Assembly: GCA_000934455.1 (NCBI GenBank)
Contig: KN889644.1
Location: forward strand, 2,412-25,341
Direction of reading: 5' to 3'
Origin: Apostichopus parvimensis
Taxonomy: Eukaryota > Echinodermata > Holothuroidea > Aspidochirotida > Stichopodidae
DNA length: 22,930 nt
Positions 12,401 to 19,688 of the stretch are shown piece after piece. The stretch's first letter is position 1. Each line of letters starts with the position of its first letter. The notes below the pieces were generated by a model. That model worked only from the letters and a program-made list of their open reading frames with translations, was not told the origin of the DNA and searched no databases. The position numbers were made by a program, and so were the translations under genes.

Positions 12401-13572
12401 ATGTTTACCTGGTAATGAATTAATATCAATTATCCTACACGAAATTTACATTGAACCATGAACATAGCCCGAAGCAATTTAATTATCACAGTACATCTGA
12501 GAATCCTTTATTAAGTTTGGGGAGTAACCTATTCAATCAGGGAGTATATTGTCACATGAAGTAACACCATATTTGAAGTTAGAAGTATTTCACATGTGAC
12601 AGCTTGATTGATTAAAGTTGAAACTCACAAAAGATTAGTTTCTTAATCATATCGAAGCAGACTGAGATTAAAACAATAAACAATTATGCTACATGATATT
12701 CGTTCATAGCAAATATCAAACTTCACACAAACTCATGTTCCGGAAACGACTACAGCAATTCTCGCAAGTGAATTACGCACACACATACAGCTCTTATCAT
12801 CAAACCCTATGAAACATACATGCATGCTGAGAAGCACACATGAAAACTGACCTCACAAACATGATTCATTGGGCATTTGTGTGGTAAACTTTAAAATCCT
12901 ATACTAGTGTGCCATTCTTTATAGATTAGAATAGTTAGATATTTCCTGTCCACTATGTTATGCCAAAGTGGTAAATACTAAAATACTCATTCAAATTATC
13001 ACTCAAACTATACGTAGTCTTCACAGTCACGTAACTGATACATACAGATCAAACAATACATTCAAATCTGAAATACTATGCTAATACATATTATAACATA
13101 TTAAATAAGGAATAAAAACATCAATACGTAAATTGCTATCATGTCGAAATATGGTAAAGTAATATCTAAACTTAATTCAAGTAGAAACATTGGAATAATT
13201 TGCTACTGCACGTTGCCGTAAACAATGTACCAAAACCGATTTTCCTATTTTTGTTTTTCAGGTCGTAATATTGTTTATTACAACAGAGGTAAACAATTCA
13301 GTACATATGACCGAGACAACGATGCTTGCGGTAACTTCCACTGTGCACAGCTACACAGAAGCGGCTGGTGGCACTCTAATAATTATTGCTCGTATTGTTA
13401 TAGTTCCAATTATTGCCAATATTTTCAATACAGCAGCAGCTGTCAATCAATTTGTACCGATGACAACCTCAATGGAGTCTACAACGGTGAACGGGGGACA
13501 CAGATCTTCACTGACTATTATTACAACTGTAACATCGGATCCGTCGAAATGAAAATTCGACCTTCTTCATGA
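6404..13572 (+). CDS. Gene A: secreted FBG(half)-TIL-TILa-EGF-FBG protein
   Basis: Eight exons with GT-AG borders and matching phases give 1662 coding bases, or 553 residues. Order: signal peptide (about 1-20); polar linker (28-42); first two exons of a fibrinogen C-terminal domain (43-187), stopping before the calcium-binding subdomain; TIL (about 188-259); TILa (260-284); EGF-like (285-318); complete fibrinogen domain (319-553) with the DRDND calcium site at 467-471 and an unusual Cys-rich loop. Fibrinogen-related proteins of invertebrates are mostly secreted lectins or adhesion proteins, and TIL units are disulfide knots seen in protease inhibitors and in mucin-like or zonadhesin-like proteins. 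A role in binding non-self or extracellular glycans is inferred from family only. The paralogue on the minus strand confirms the exon model from exon 4 on. The start has a good AAGGATGG context. Least certain are exons 1 and 2. Confidence 0.85.
6485..9052 (+). other. Gene A intron 1
   Basis: A 2.6-kb AT-rich intron. I found no further fibrinogen, TIL or EGF coding sequence in it, only short open frames with no resemblance to known proteins. Confidence 0.6.
9053..9098 (+). CDS. Gene A exon 2: 46-base linker exon
   Basis: Lies between TTTTACAG and GTGAGA and codes for the polar linker NNHQHSLPSTTDDTQ. Exon 1 ends in phase 0 and exon 3 starts in phase 1, so an exon of 3n+1 bases is required here and this one fits. 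It has no copy inside the window to compare with. Confidence 0.6.
9099..9648 (+). other. Gene A intron 2
   Basis: 550 bases of AT-rich intron; nothing else recognised. Confidence 0.6.
9649..9818 (+). CDS. Gene A exon 3: start of first fibrinogen domain
   Basis: Codes for the A subdomain: YPRDCRDV, then SGVYLIKPDG and FEVFCNNDLDTGGWT, all standard for the N-terminal part of a fibrinogen C-terminal domain, with the Cys pair of its first disulfide. Phase 1 in, phase 0 out. Confidence 0.9.
9819..10303 (+). other. Gene A intron 3
   Basis: 485 bases with no coding signal. The equivalent intron of gene B runs off the window. Confidence 0.6.
10304..10568 (+). CDS. Gene A exon 4: middle of first fibrinogen domain
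   Basis: Codes for VIQRREGG, FNRSWSQYEDGFG and EFWLGNEKL, then the strands of the B subdomain. Phase 0 in, phase 1 out, 265 bases. The next exon is TIL, not the calcium-binding third of the domain, and the 210-base intron between them has no room for a missing exon. Confidence 0.95.
10779..10993 (+). CDS. Gene A exon 5: TIL domain
   Basis: About 72 residues with 11 Cys in TIL (trypsin inhibitor-like) order: TCPSNMIYNTC, SCQATC, GCNNDC, GCNCPTGF, NCIPMSDCGC. Such knots occur in protease inhibitors and, paired with TILa, in zonadhesin and IgGFc-binding proteins. Phase 1 in, phase 0 out. Confidence 0.9.
11094..11402 (+). CDS. Gene A exon 6: TILa, EGF-like and start of second fibrinogen domain
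   Basis: Residues 260-284 (NGETYINDDCTQKCSC and on) fit TILa. Residues 285-318 fit an EGF-like domain, with RQCSCNEGYGGDGLSC at its end. From 319 the frame enters a second fibrinogen domain: EDCKGLYDAG, DGVYTILPSG and YCKMDNGGGWT. All are encoded by a single 309-base exon. Confidence 0.92.
11403..11850 (+). other. Gene A intron 6
   Basis: 448 AT-rich bases; nothing recognised. Confidence 0.6.
11851..12115 (+). CDS. Gene A exon 7: middle of second fibrinogen domain
   Basis: Codes for VFQRRTDDS, WTSYKEGFGDG, NFWLGNEKL and the following strands. It has the same length and phases as exon 4 and clear protein similarity to it, so the two arose by exon duplication. Confidence 0.95.
12116..13261 (+). 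other. Gene A intron 7
   Basis: 1146 bases, close to the 1167 of the matching intron in gene B. It holds an 18-base direct repeat near 12377-12421 and no coding signal that I can find. Confidence 0.6.
12377..12421. repeat. 18-base direct repeat in intron 7
   Basis: TTTACCTGGTAATGAATT occurs at 12377 and again at 12404, a 27-base period. Probably a small tandem duplication. Confidence 0.8.
13262..13572 (+). CDS. Gene A exon 8: calcium-binding end of second fibrinogen domain
   Basis: Contains the calcium loop STYDRDNDACG, GWWHSNN, NLNGVYNG and the terminal VEMKIRPSS followed by TGA. Between GWW and NLNG, where most family members have a short YNSCHSS-type loop, there is a longer insertion rich in Cys and Tyr. 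The open frame starts upstream at 13225, but phase and the TTTTTCAG acceptor put the exon start at 13262. Confidence 0.95.
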
Positions 13573-13764
13573 GATGAGGAAACCTATAGACGGGCCATCA
13601 GATTTTACCCAAAACAATTGATTTCAGAGTCTGAACACGATTTGAAAAGAAGGGTGGACGATAACTATGGAAACTTGGATGACATGAAAGTCGACGAAGT
13701 ACATGTTCCAGTCGTAAAAACATATCTCAAATATATGAATTCTTTAATTCTGGTGAAATGTTAA
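13573..13764 (+). other. In-frame open extension after the gene A stop
   Basis: After the TGA the same frame stays open for 63 codons to a TAA. There is no matching extension after the gene B stop, and the bases after TGA are not a known readthrough context. Most likely 3' UTR that happens to be open. Confidence 0.3.
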
Positions 13765-13905
13765 TTCATTTATACAACGGTGATCAGCAGTAGCAATGCA
13801 TTTCCTTTTGTTCGACGATAACGCTCGAAGAAAAGCCGGAGCAAATAGAAAACGATGAAGCCATCTTAGAACAATTAAAGCATGTTATGATTTCCTCTGA
13901 TGTGT
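13740..13905 (+). pseudogene. Decayed NAT gene fragment
   Basis: In one frame the region reads CISFCSTITLEEKPEQ, then NDEAILEQLKHVMISS. This matches residues about 54-81 of the intact NAT (AISFCTNENLGE, then DEEAILQQLKQDILS). A TAG interrupts the frame just before CISFC, and the match ends before the catalytic GGQC motif. The part left of 13785 is a weaker match. The fragment lies between the gene A stop and the likely poly(A) signal, so it may be transcribed as part of the gene A 3' UTR. Confidence 0.7.
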
Positions 13906-13913
13906 CACACATT

Positions 13914-13923
13914 AATAAATAAA
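13914..13923 (+). terminator. Candidate polyadenylation signal of gene A
   Basis: Two overlapping AATAAA motifs (AATAAATAAA) about 345 bases after the stop codon. Confidence 0.45.
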
Positions 13924-15967
13924 AATGGAAGTACATTTCTTCAAATGAGAAATTTCGTTTTGAATAAAATCGTTCAGTATCAGCAAGTATCTTCTTTTTT
14001 TTTTACAAGAATACCGCTGAGAGAATGGTTCTTTACGATTCTATTGCAAATTCCACCATGGAGTAAGTACTCCACATTGCAAAAGGTATATTGACATATT
14101 TGGTCGCCAATTTCTAATGAAGTACTCATGATTTACATTTAACAGACTCAGATAAAAAACACTTACGTTGAAACCGTGCCTGTTTTGTATTGACTGTGTG
14201 GTCAAATTTAAGAGAGGGCGCTGTCATATCTTTCCTATCTATAGTACCGTTCGTAACGGTATCAGGAGTTGAGCATCAGTTCTGTAGCCATCAAACTTCC
14301 GTTAATAGTTATTGATAGTAAGAATCTTTTGAAATATGTATGGTCAAGCTTGCAGATCAAACTTCTTGTCTAATCATTCTATCTTGGTGCTTTCTAGTGC
14401 ACTTCTCTATTGTTCGGCGAAACTGCATAAGTGTTAACTTGAACTAGTCAATCACACAGCGTGTTTTATGAAAAGTCACCCTGCGTCTCCGTATTACTGT
14501 CACCTATTTCACTTGAGTTTGTTGATTCAAAAATCCTTAAACGTACATATAACGCACAGTATAGGAGCGATATGACAGTGTCCTATATATAAAATTGATG
14601 GGCCCCATTGCCGAATCAAGTTTTTCTAATTGAGAACCGAATATGTCCAGCCATAGTTCTCCTTTAAAACCTAAAAGTCACCCAAGATAGAGCATGGGCA
14701 CGAAATACTAAACAACATGATTCACTCTCAACCAACTTCACTTCACAGTGAGACCCTAAACAGGTGATCGACAATTATTATGATAATTGGAGTATCACGA
14801 GTCCCTTTCGAGAAGGAATAAATAATATACATGACACTGCTTATAAGTGAATAAACGATCTAGACTAATCTACACATTGTTTGTCTGCAAAGAATCTCAA
14901 ATAGCTCTAACAAAAATCACCCAAGATAAATCCAGTCATGTTACCAGACCGGACAATGAAAACCAAATGGTGGGGGGGGGGGTGGGGTGGAGGTGGCATT
15001 TACCACCCCGTACTGACTATTTTTGATAACAATGTTGTTTCTGCTCGGAATAAAAAATATATCAACTCTGTTGTTATTTTCTATTCAGGTGATACACTGC
15101 ATAAAAGGGAATATGGGGTAGCTTTCATACAAAATTCCATTGAAGTGAAATTATTAATCAGTACAATCCCTCATTACGTTATCGATTGTCGACACTGTAC
15201 TTACAACCGTACATTGATCGGAATTCAAGTTTTGGAACGTAATTGTTGATGTGGGTGGTTGGTTGGGAGGAGATGTGAGATGGGGGAGGGAAAGAAGATA
15301 TAAGACTCAGGGTAATAGTTATCACCAACATAGGCCATTCGCTTTTATTTTTGATGTATGTCGATGTACACTTAGAACGTACGAACAAAATACGTTTAAG
15401 AAAAATAAAAACAACTGAGACACTTGGTTCACGATACCGTGGTTCACTTAACATAATTTGGCAACGTTTGCAATTCTAGAAATGACTCTCATTCACCATC
15501 GGATATGACAAACCGCTTTATAGTAACCTTAAAAGTTGATTCTAAAATACGCAAAACTGACATGTTTACCGTGTACTGCGTGTGACTTTCAAAAGTCAAA
15601 AAATCAGTACGTCGTGCGTAGACTATAGACAACACGTGACATTGCAAGGAAAGTAGTAAAGTTACATATAAGGACAATTTGCAAACATATTCAAAAAAAA
15701 AAAATCATTATCCCTATAGGTTAAGAGCATTACAGCTAAGACATATTGTTCACATATTATTTCATTGGTGACTGAAGGCTGCATTTTACTATGAAACATT
15801 GTTGATGAGTTTAAGGGATGATTTGTTCTTCTTTATGAACTTTTATTTGGTAGGTCTTCAGTTACAGGCTAGGCTATAGGGCTAATGTAAGATGCTGTGG
15901 GTTAAAATGTATAATTAAAAATAAATCATTTTGGCCTATGATTAGGCTGATTGATGATTATTTACAG
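13924..15967. other. Region between gene A and the fibrinogen relics
   Basis: No intact gene. It contains a run of 11 G followed by GGGG and GG blocks at 14972-14997 and a small inverted repeat, ACCGTT/AACGGT, near 14247. The open frames here are short and cross low-complexity sequence. Confidence 0.5.
14972..14997 (+). repeat. Long G tract, quadruplex-prone
   Basis: Eleven G followed by TGGGGTGGAGGTGG. Four closely spaced G blocks could form a G-quadruplex. Confidence 0.75.
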
Positions 15968-16622
15968 GTGAATCATATTTGTTTTAGCGAAGTTCTGAAT
16001 ATTTAAAGATTGTTGAGATGTTCAACGTCAGTGTTCTACGTCCAACTCTAGCGCAATATACATTATCAAGCTAGACGGCTTGAAGAACCATTCGAAGTAT
16101 TCTGTAACGAATATGTTGGCAAGGGGGAGGTGGGGGTGGTTCTACCCCAATGACTATTGAAGTTGTTCAAGTATATGCGGAACTGCGACATAACTAAAAT
16201 ATTGTAATGTCAGCTAATAACATGCTTTTTAATAGTTTTATTTCCCTAATGAAGTTAATATACTGATTTGCCATTGAAACGTCTTACACCAAGAATATGA
16301 GTTCTCAATGTATTATGTAGCTAGAACTTGCAATTAAAACTATTAATATTTGACGAATCAAGCAACACATACATGAATTTCGTGCGGATACTACATTTTC
16401 TAATGGACACTTGAAACTTTAAATTCATATACCTATGCATCCCTGTCATAAATCTAAGTGCCTTGTATATTATTATATCTTAGCGTGTTCACTATGAAGA
16501 ATCTCTAATTCCTCTATGCAAGACTTCCTTTCTGAAAGTATATGGCACATACTTTAGCACGTATGACTCGTGCGATAACTCCCACTGTTCTGAGAGACAC
16601 CGTAACTTTTGGTGGCATTAGT
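15968..16622 (+). pseudogene. Decayed fibrinogen-domain gene (exon 3-, 4- and 8-like pieces)
   Basis: Three blocks in the same order and strand as gene A. Block 15968-16120 follows a TTTACAG acceptor and copies exon 3 at the DNA level (for example GAACCATTCGAAGTATTCTG), but it has an in-frame TAG and a frameshift. Block 16347-16406 copies part of exon 4 (TATTTGACGAATCA, then GAATTTCGTGCGGATA). Block 16535-16622 reads YFSTYDSCDNSHCSERHR and FWWH before a TAG, matching the start of exon 8, with the calcium site damaged. No TIL-like sequence lies between the second and third blocks. The copy cannot be functional. Confidence 0.8.
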
Positions 16623-16694
16623 GTACTATTGGGGCATTAAGTGACAGAGGGCAGCTCTAATTGGATATTGTGGTGGATAACATTGGATATTCCG

Positions 16695-16974
16695 AAATAA
16701 TTATAATAATAATAATAATACTAATAATCATGAGTTCTTTTAACGACGCTTAAGCGATCACGATGTGGGGAAGCCGGCAAGGTCTCATGAATTACAAGTT
16801 ACAAGTCGGGTGGCTTCCGATTTAACATTTTAACTCTTATTTTCAATTATAAAGTCTTTCCCGATGGGAACCCCACCTTCCTATAACCCAGTTGGGTATC
16901 GAACCAAGAAACTCCCGATTGCTAAGCCTCGTTGCTTCAAATGCCACCGCCTTTATCCACTCGGCCACAGCACC
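16695..16974 (-). mobile_element. tRNA-derived SINE with (ATT)n tail
   Basis: Read on the minus strand, the head GGTGCTGTGGCCGAGTGG carries a pol III A box and is followed about 50 bases on by a B box, GGTTCGATACC (16895-16905). Spacing and sequence resemble tRNA-Leu or tRNA-Ser with a long variable arm. An unrelated body of about 150 bases follows and ends in a run of ATT units (16696-16730). No acceptor-stem pairing survives, so it is not a working tRNA gene. Flanking CG(T/G)AATATC copies may be an imperfect target site duplication. It lies just past the exon 8-like relic. Confidence 0.75.
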
Positions 16975-17829
16975 AGTATACGATATTACGTGGAATTACT
17001 TCAAAATTATGTTAACTTCGTTCTACAAACCGCTGCTTATACAAGTTATTATGGAAAACATACGGCTTATTCAAACTAATTATTTCCATTAAATCCACGA
17101 CACTATAACACATCCACAACCAGGAACATTGCTAAGAAAGTGGAAGGCCTGTCGATCCACATTGCGCTTGATCATGAAATCGTGAAACGGTTTGAAAAAT
17201 AGTTATCGAGAACATGTACAATGATCCAGCCAGGTTTCCGATTGGGTAGGATCTTGCTTGCCCAGTTTGTCGGTAACGAATTGGTAACTTTTAAGCTCAT
17301 AATCAGACGTGGCCAGAAATGATTTTTCTTGGGAGTTTGGGTGATAATGCTGGCTGATGACCGCCCTGGGCTGAATCTAAAAGGAGGGATATACTCTCCT
17401 CTTTGAAGAAATACTTGTATAGATAAGAGGGCCTATATGTCGCATCATTTTAACTACTTATATGTAATACAAGTGTTAATTGTATGTGTGTGTGTTATTA
17501 AATGAATGTCTTTTGGCAAACGTATGAATCATTTTGGAAGTGGGAGGTGAGGGGATGGGGGGGGGGATGGAGGGAGTGTTTTGACTTTTTACCTCGACAT
17601 TTTGAGGCTTTATAACAAAATACTAACGTTAAGTTGTGTTAATAAAAACTTTGCTTAGGCCTAGGTTAGGGGGGGGGGGGGTCAGTGGTAGTTTCACCCG
17701 TCAAGTGCATGGTCTAATTCTTCCTGGCTAAATACAAAGGGAATTGGATATTTGGTTGCCCCTCCGGCCTGTCCCCTCCTCCTCGAAGAACATGTGCCGA
17801 TGTGTCGTCTAAAGCCAGACGGCCAGGAA
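16975..17829. other. Non-coding stretch with G-rich tracts
   Basis: Past the SINE I see no gene. There is a G-rich block at 17542-17575, a run of 13 G at 17669-17681 and a short GT repeat near 17484. The short open frames at 16864-17092 begin in the SINE and are not genes. Confidence 0.5.
17542..17681 (+). repeat. Two long G-rich tracts
   Basis: 17542-17575 has several G blocks including a run of 10, and 17669-17681 is 13 consecutive G. Both are quadruplex-prone on the plus strand. Confidence 0.75.
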
Positions 17830-17921
17830 TTCTAAGAAGATTGTCATACACAAAAAGGTGCTCGTATCATTCTACCGTCTAAATGACCGGGTTCATCATT
17901 CAATGTATAATGTGAATAATT
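17830..17921 (+). pseudogene. Decayed exon 6-like fibrinogen fragment
   Basis: One frame reads KGARIILPSK, stop, PGSSFNV, stop, CE, against DGVYTILPSGWSGSSFSVYCK in gene A exon 6. At the DNA level GGGTTCATCATT is identical. At least three stops break the frame. The exon lies downstream of an exon 8-like relic, so it belongs to another copy or to a rearranged one. Confidence 0.75.
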
Positions 17922-18100
17922 AATATCGGTAGATTGACTGTGAGTCATTTACACTCGCTCTCTCTTGAAGTAGATAGCGATTTGATAAGATTATTTATTC
18001 GTCTCACTGTATGTGATAATATGGTAATTATTTTGTGTGTCGTACATAATCGAGGTAGTTTCAAAGTACCACAATATGCATGGCTAGTTATAATTTGTCA

Positions 18101-18150
18101 GGTTCTAGTCTTATATTCTACTATAATTTCGGTTCAGACAGAGCTTGCGG
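18101..18150 (+). pseudogene. Possible exon 8-like relic with internal deletion
   Basis: After TTTGTCAG the sequence reads GSSLIFYYNFGSDRACGS. This resembles the exon 8 start GRNIVYYNRG joined to DNDACG if about nine codons are lost. The match is short and could be chance, but position and strand agree with the exon 6-like relic 180 bases upstream. Confidence 0.35.
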
Positions 18151-18173
18151 TTCGCTAAAAGGTTCAGTTAAGC

Positions 18174-18337
18174 AGAACGCACAAACATATGGTTACATTA
18201 CAATGATCCGACTTACCCCCCCTCCCCCCACCCCCACGCTTTTGATGTTATGGCTCGTTAATTGTTTTAATCATCGACTAAATAGAATGCATAAACATTA
18301 TGAAAATAATCCGACGTCTGCACACCCCCCCCCCCCT
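18174..18337. repeat. Two diverged direct copies ending in C tracts
   Basis: AGAACGCACAAACAT, then ATGATCCGAC and a C tract (18174-18237), is followed by AGAATGCATAAACAT, then TAATCCGAC and 13 C (18285-18337). This is a diverged tandem duplication with a period of about 111 bases. Confidence 0.6.
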
Positions 18338-18955
18338 AGTTATGAAAAAAAAACAGTCTATACTACACACGAAATTTAAAGGAAAAGCAACTTTAACTTC
18401 CATATTTAAGGTTAAAGATAGAGATGGCAACAAATCCTCCCAAAAATATCCAGAGGCCTGGTGTGGTAATATTTATATACACTGTTGTGTTATCATTGTA
18501 CCGTGCAATCAAAATTAATCTCAAATTAATCTCTACCACATTATTCAATGGATATTGAGGGCTGGGGATACTTTTTCTTTACCATTCTGTTACGAATTGT
18601 CTTTGGCACAAAGTTCAGGAACTGAATGTGTGAAATAATAGTTGACATCATAAACAAAGAAACAGGATGAGACTGACATAAGGATATGGTAGACGGCCAC
18701 GGATATTATAATACGATTTTTTTGGCAATATAAAGCTAGGAAGAAAAGGTTATCAGGCAAAATTTCACACGTAGAATAATTGATGGTGCTTTAACAATAC
18801 TTCGCTAGATCTGTATTCGGTGGAATGTATTGAAAACAAATTAAACTAATTTTTAAACAAGGAAGTGTTTGTAGTGAAACGCAGCTAAAAGGAAGGGTTG
18901 CGCCGCACATCTATCCAGGTAATTTCATTCATACGCAATGACAGGGATAGAAATT

Positions 18956-19017
18956 TGATTGGGGGCTCTCGTCACCTGAATCCCCGACCACACCCACACC
19001 CCCCGGTTACGCCACTG
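18956..19017 (-). mobile_element. Possible end of a short non-autonomous DNA element
   Basis: On the minus strand the sequence begins CAGTGGCGTAACCGGGGGG. Starts of the type CAGTGGCGTA followed by a G run recur, from memory, at ends of short interspersed DNA elements in many aquatic animals. I cannot see a matching opposite end, so this is tentative. Confidence 0.3.
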
Positions 19018-19061
19018 TACTGCATTGATATAAACACAAATACTCATATATGATCAATTAG

Positions 19062-19067
19062 TTTATT
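19062..19067 (-). terminator. Candidate polyadenylation signal of gene B
   Basis: AATAAA on the minus strand about 320 bases after the gene B stop, a distance like that in gene A. Confidence 0.4.
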
Positions 19068-19383
19068 CATATTTACTACAGGTGAAGCACAATCACTTTA
19101 GGTAATAATTGCATTTAAAGGAATATTCAACAATCTGTCTGAAGATTAAAGAATTTTTTTTTTTGCAGTCTGCGTCTCGCATTTGAACAAATAATCTCCT
19201 CATTAAATTTTTTTGAGAGGTTTCAATCCTCAATGATGATACATAATCTATCGATACTACGAAGGGCTCGTGTCTTCCAAGTGATTTGTTGTTCTCATAA
19301 CGAAAAATATATGTTCGTTTTACAGCTCATATTTTCCAAAATGGTTTCGGCAGAAAACACTTGATATATTGTCCGCCATCAAC

Positions 19384-19688
19384 TCAAGAGGATGGTCGAA
19401 TTTTCATTTCAACAGTTTGGGGGTTGCAGTAATTATTATAATAAGAAAAGATCCTCTCTCCGTTGCCCCCATTGTAGTCCCCGTTGAGGTTTTCATAAGT
19501 ACAAATTGAATGGCAGCTGCTTCCGTATTGGAAATGATAGCAATAGTCACTTGTACAAGTAGAGCACCAATTATTCGAGTGCCACCAGCCACTTCTGTGC
19601 TTCTCTGCGCAGTTGAAGGTATCGCATGCGTCGTTGTCTCGGTCGTATGTGCTGAACGGCTTACCCTTGTTATTAGAGAGATAATAAC
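19384..19688 (-). CDS. Gene B last exon: calcium-binding end of second fibrinogen domain
   Basis: After TTCGCAG it reads GYYLSNNKGKPFSTYDRDND, then CDTFNC, GWWHSNNWCSTC, DYCYHFQYGSSC and ENLNGDYNG, ending MKIRPSS and TGA. The Cys positions of the expanded loop match gene A. The open frame running left to right through 19832 includes intron. Confidence 0.95.

Larger units (their letters stand above)
18151..19061. other. Non-coding stretch left of gene B
   Basis: Beyond the direct copies with C tracts I see no gene. Its right part, about 18956-19017, may be the end of a DNA transposon-like element. Open frames at 18080-18518 run through C homopolymers and are not convincing. Confidence 0.45.

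Noticed and set aside
13271..13552. Alternative plus-strand frame inside gene A exon 8
   Set aside because: Thr- and Val-rich out-of-frame reading of the fibrinogen exon. The homologous region of gene B gives a similar shadow (19404-19832), which reflects shared DNA and not a second protein.
14938..15249. 103-codon frame starting near the G tract
   Set aside because: Its Gly-rich part is produced by the homopolymer and the rest resembles nothing.
16895..16974. Working tRNA-Leu or tRNA-Ser gene on the minus strand
   Set aside because: A and B boxes are present but the acceptor stem does not pair and the sequence continues into a SINE body with an ATT tail.
16864..17092. Two overlapping short frames as genes
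   Set aside because: Both start inside the SINE and have no coding features.
18080..18518. Pro-rich frames in the region of C tracts
   Set aside because: The Pro runs come from C homopolymers; the only meaningful part is a possible exon 8-like relic.
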